Assembly: GCA_024809215.1 (NCBI GenBank)
Contig: JANUBW010000005.1
Location: 248,001-312,000, forward strand
Reading direction: 5' to 3'
Length of the DNA: 64,000 nt
Source of the DNA: Niastella sp. OAS944
GTDB lineage: Bacteria; Bacteroidota; Bacteroidia; Chitinophagales; Chitinophagaceae
Made by a program: the position numbers and the translations under genes. The notes below the pieces were generated by a model that was given only the letters and a program-made list of their open reading frames with translations, ran no database searches and was not told the DNA's origin. Shown one piece after another: positions 63,994 to 64,000 of this stretch; within the stretch, counting starts at the first letter, position 1, and each line of letters opens with the position of its first letter.

Positions 63994-64000
63994 GCCCGGC

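Overview
The window looks like a chromosomal segment of a Bacteroidota member, most likely Chitinophagaceae (Niastella/Chitinophaga-like). This rests on a type IX secretion (T9SS) sorting domain and SprB-type repeats, a TonB receptor with a carboxypeptidase-like N-terminal domain, bacillithiol gene bshC, TAnnTTTG-type promoter elements, and almost no Shine-Dalgarno sites. The genus is inferred from family content, not proven. No rRNA, tRNA, CRISPR array, phage or classical insertion sequence was seen.

Layout. 1-8465: a partial WG-repeat protein, lepA, a PAS-LuxR regulator divergent from an astacin-type protease pair, a hypothetical gene, and a long non-coding stretch with a striking exact 20-bp-period degenerate array (7801-8170). 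8466-9924: an ECF41-type sigma factor and its carboxymuconolactone-decarboxylase-like partner, with a matching promoter between them. 10011-13412: a ZipA-C-like membrane protein and a membrane NACHT NTPase. 13505-17909: a DUF3108-like secreted protein, a small conserved protein and a TonB siderophore receptor. 17910-19368: a gene-free region with an iterated-word hairpin and a second degenerate repeat array that ends in a strong terminator.

19369-38461 is the most distinctive block. Five very large, tightly spaced minus-strand genes encode exported proteins: a 1462-aa exported protein of unknown function, a fibronectin-type protein, a T9SS-sorted SprB-repeat protein, an outer-membrane barrel, and a 1607-aa protein ending in a nucleic-acid deaminase-like toxin domain. 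An overlapping candidate immunity gene, a frameshifted gene and a SUKH immunity gene follow. A duplicated gene-end/terminator sequence brackets the last two, as expected for immunity-cassette acquisition.

38726-64000 is mostly housekeeping and metabolism: a lipoprotein and SH3-like pair, dipeptide epimerase, CBM20-GH77 amylomaltase, an unusual YkuD-TonB_C fusion, hppD, a TlpA-like thioredoxin, purK, an RND efflux operon (adaptor, pump, TolC), a truncated four-helix-bundle (S23/Avd-like) gene inside 31-bp inverted repeats, purE, bshC, an SMP-30-like propeller, and a hydroxyproline catabolic pair (D-amino-acid dehydrogenase and 4-hydroxyproline epimerase).

A window-wide oddity is a set of more than a dozen intergenic elements built from short iterated words, usually followed by a reverse-complement arm built from the same word. 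Every locus uses a different word but the same architecture.
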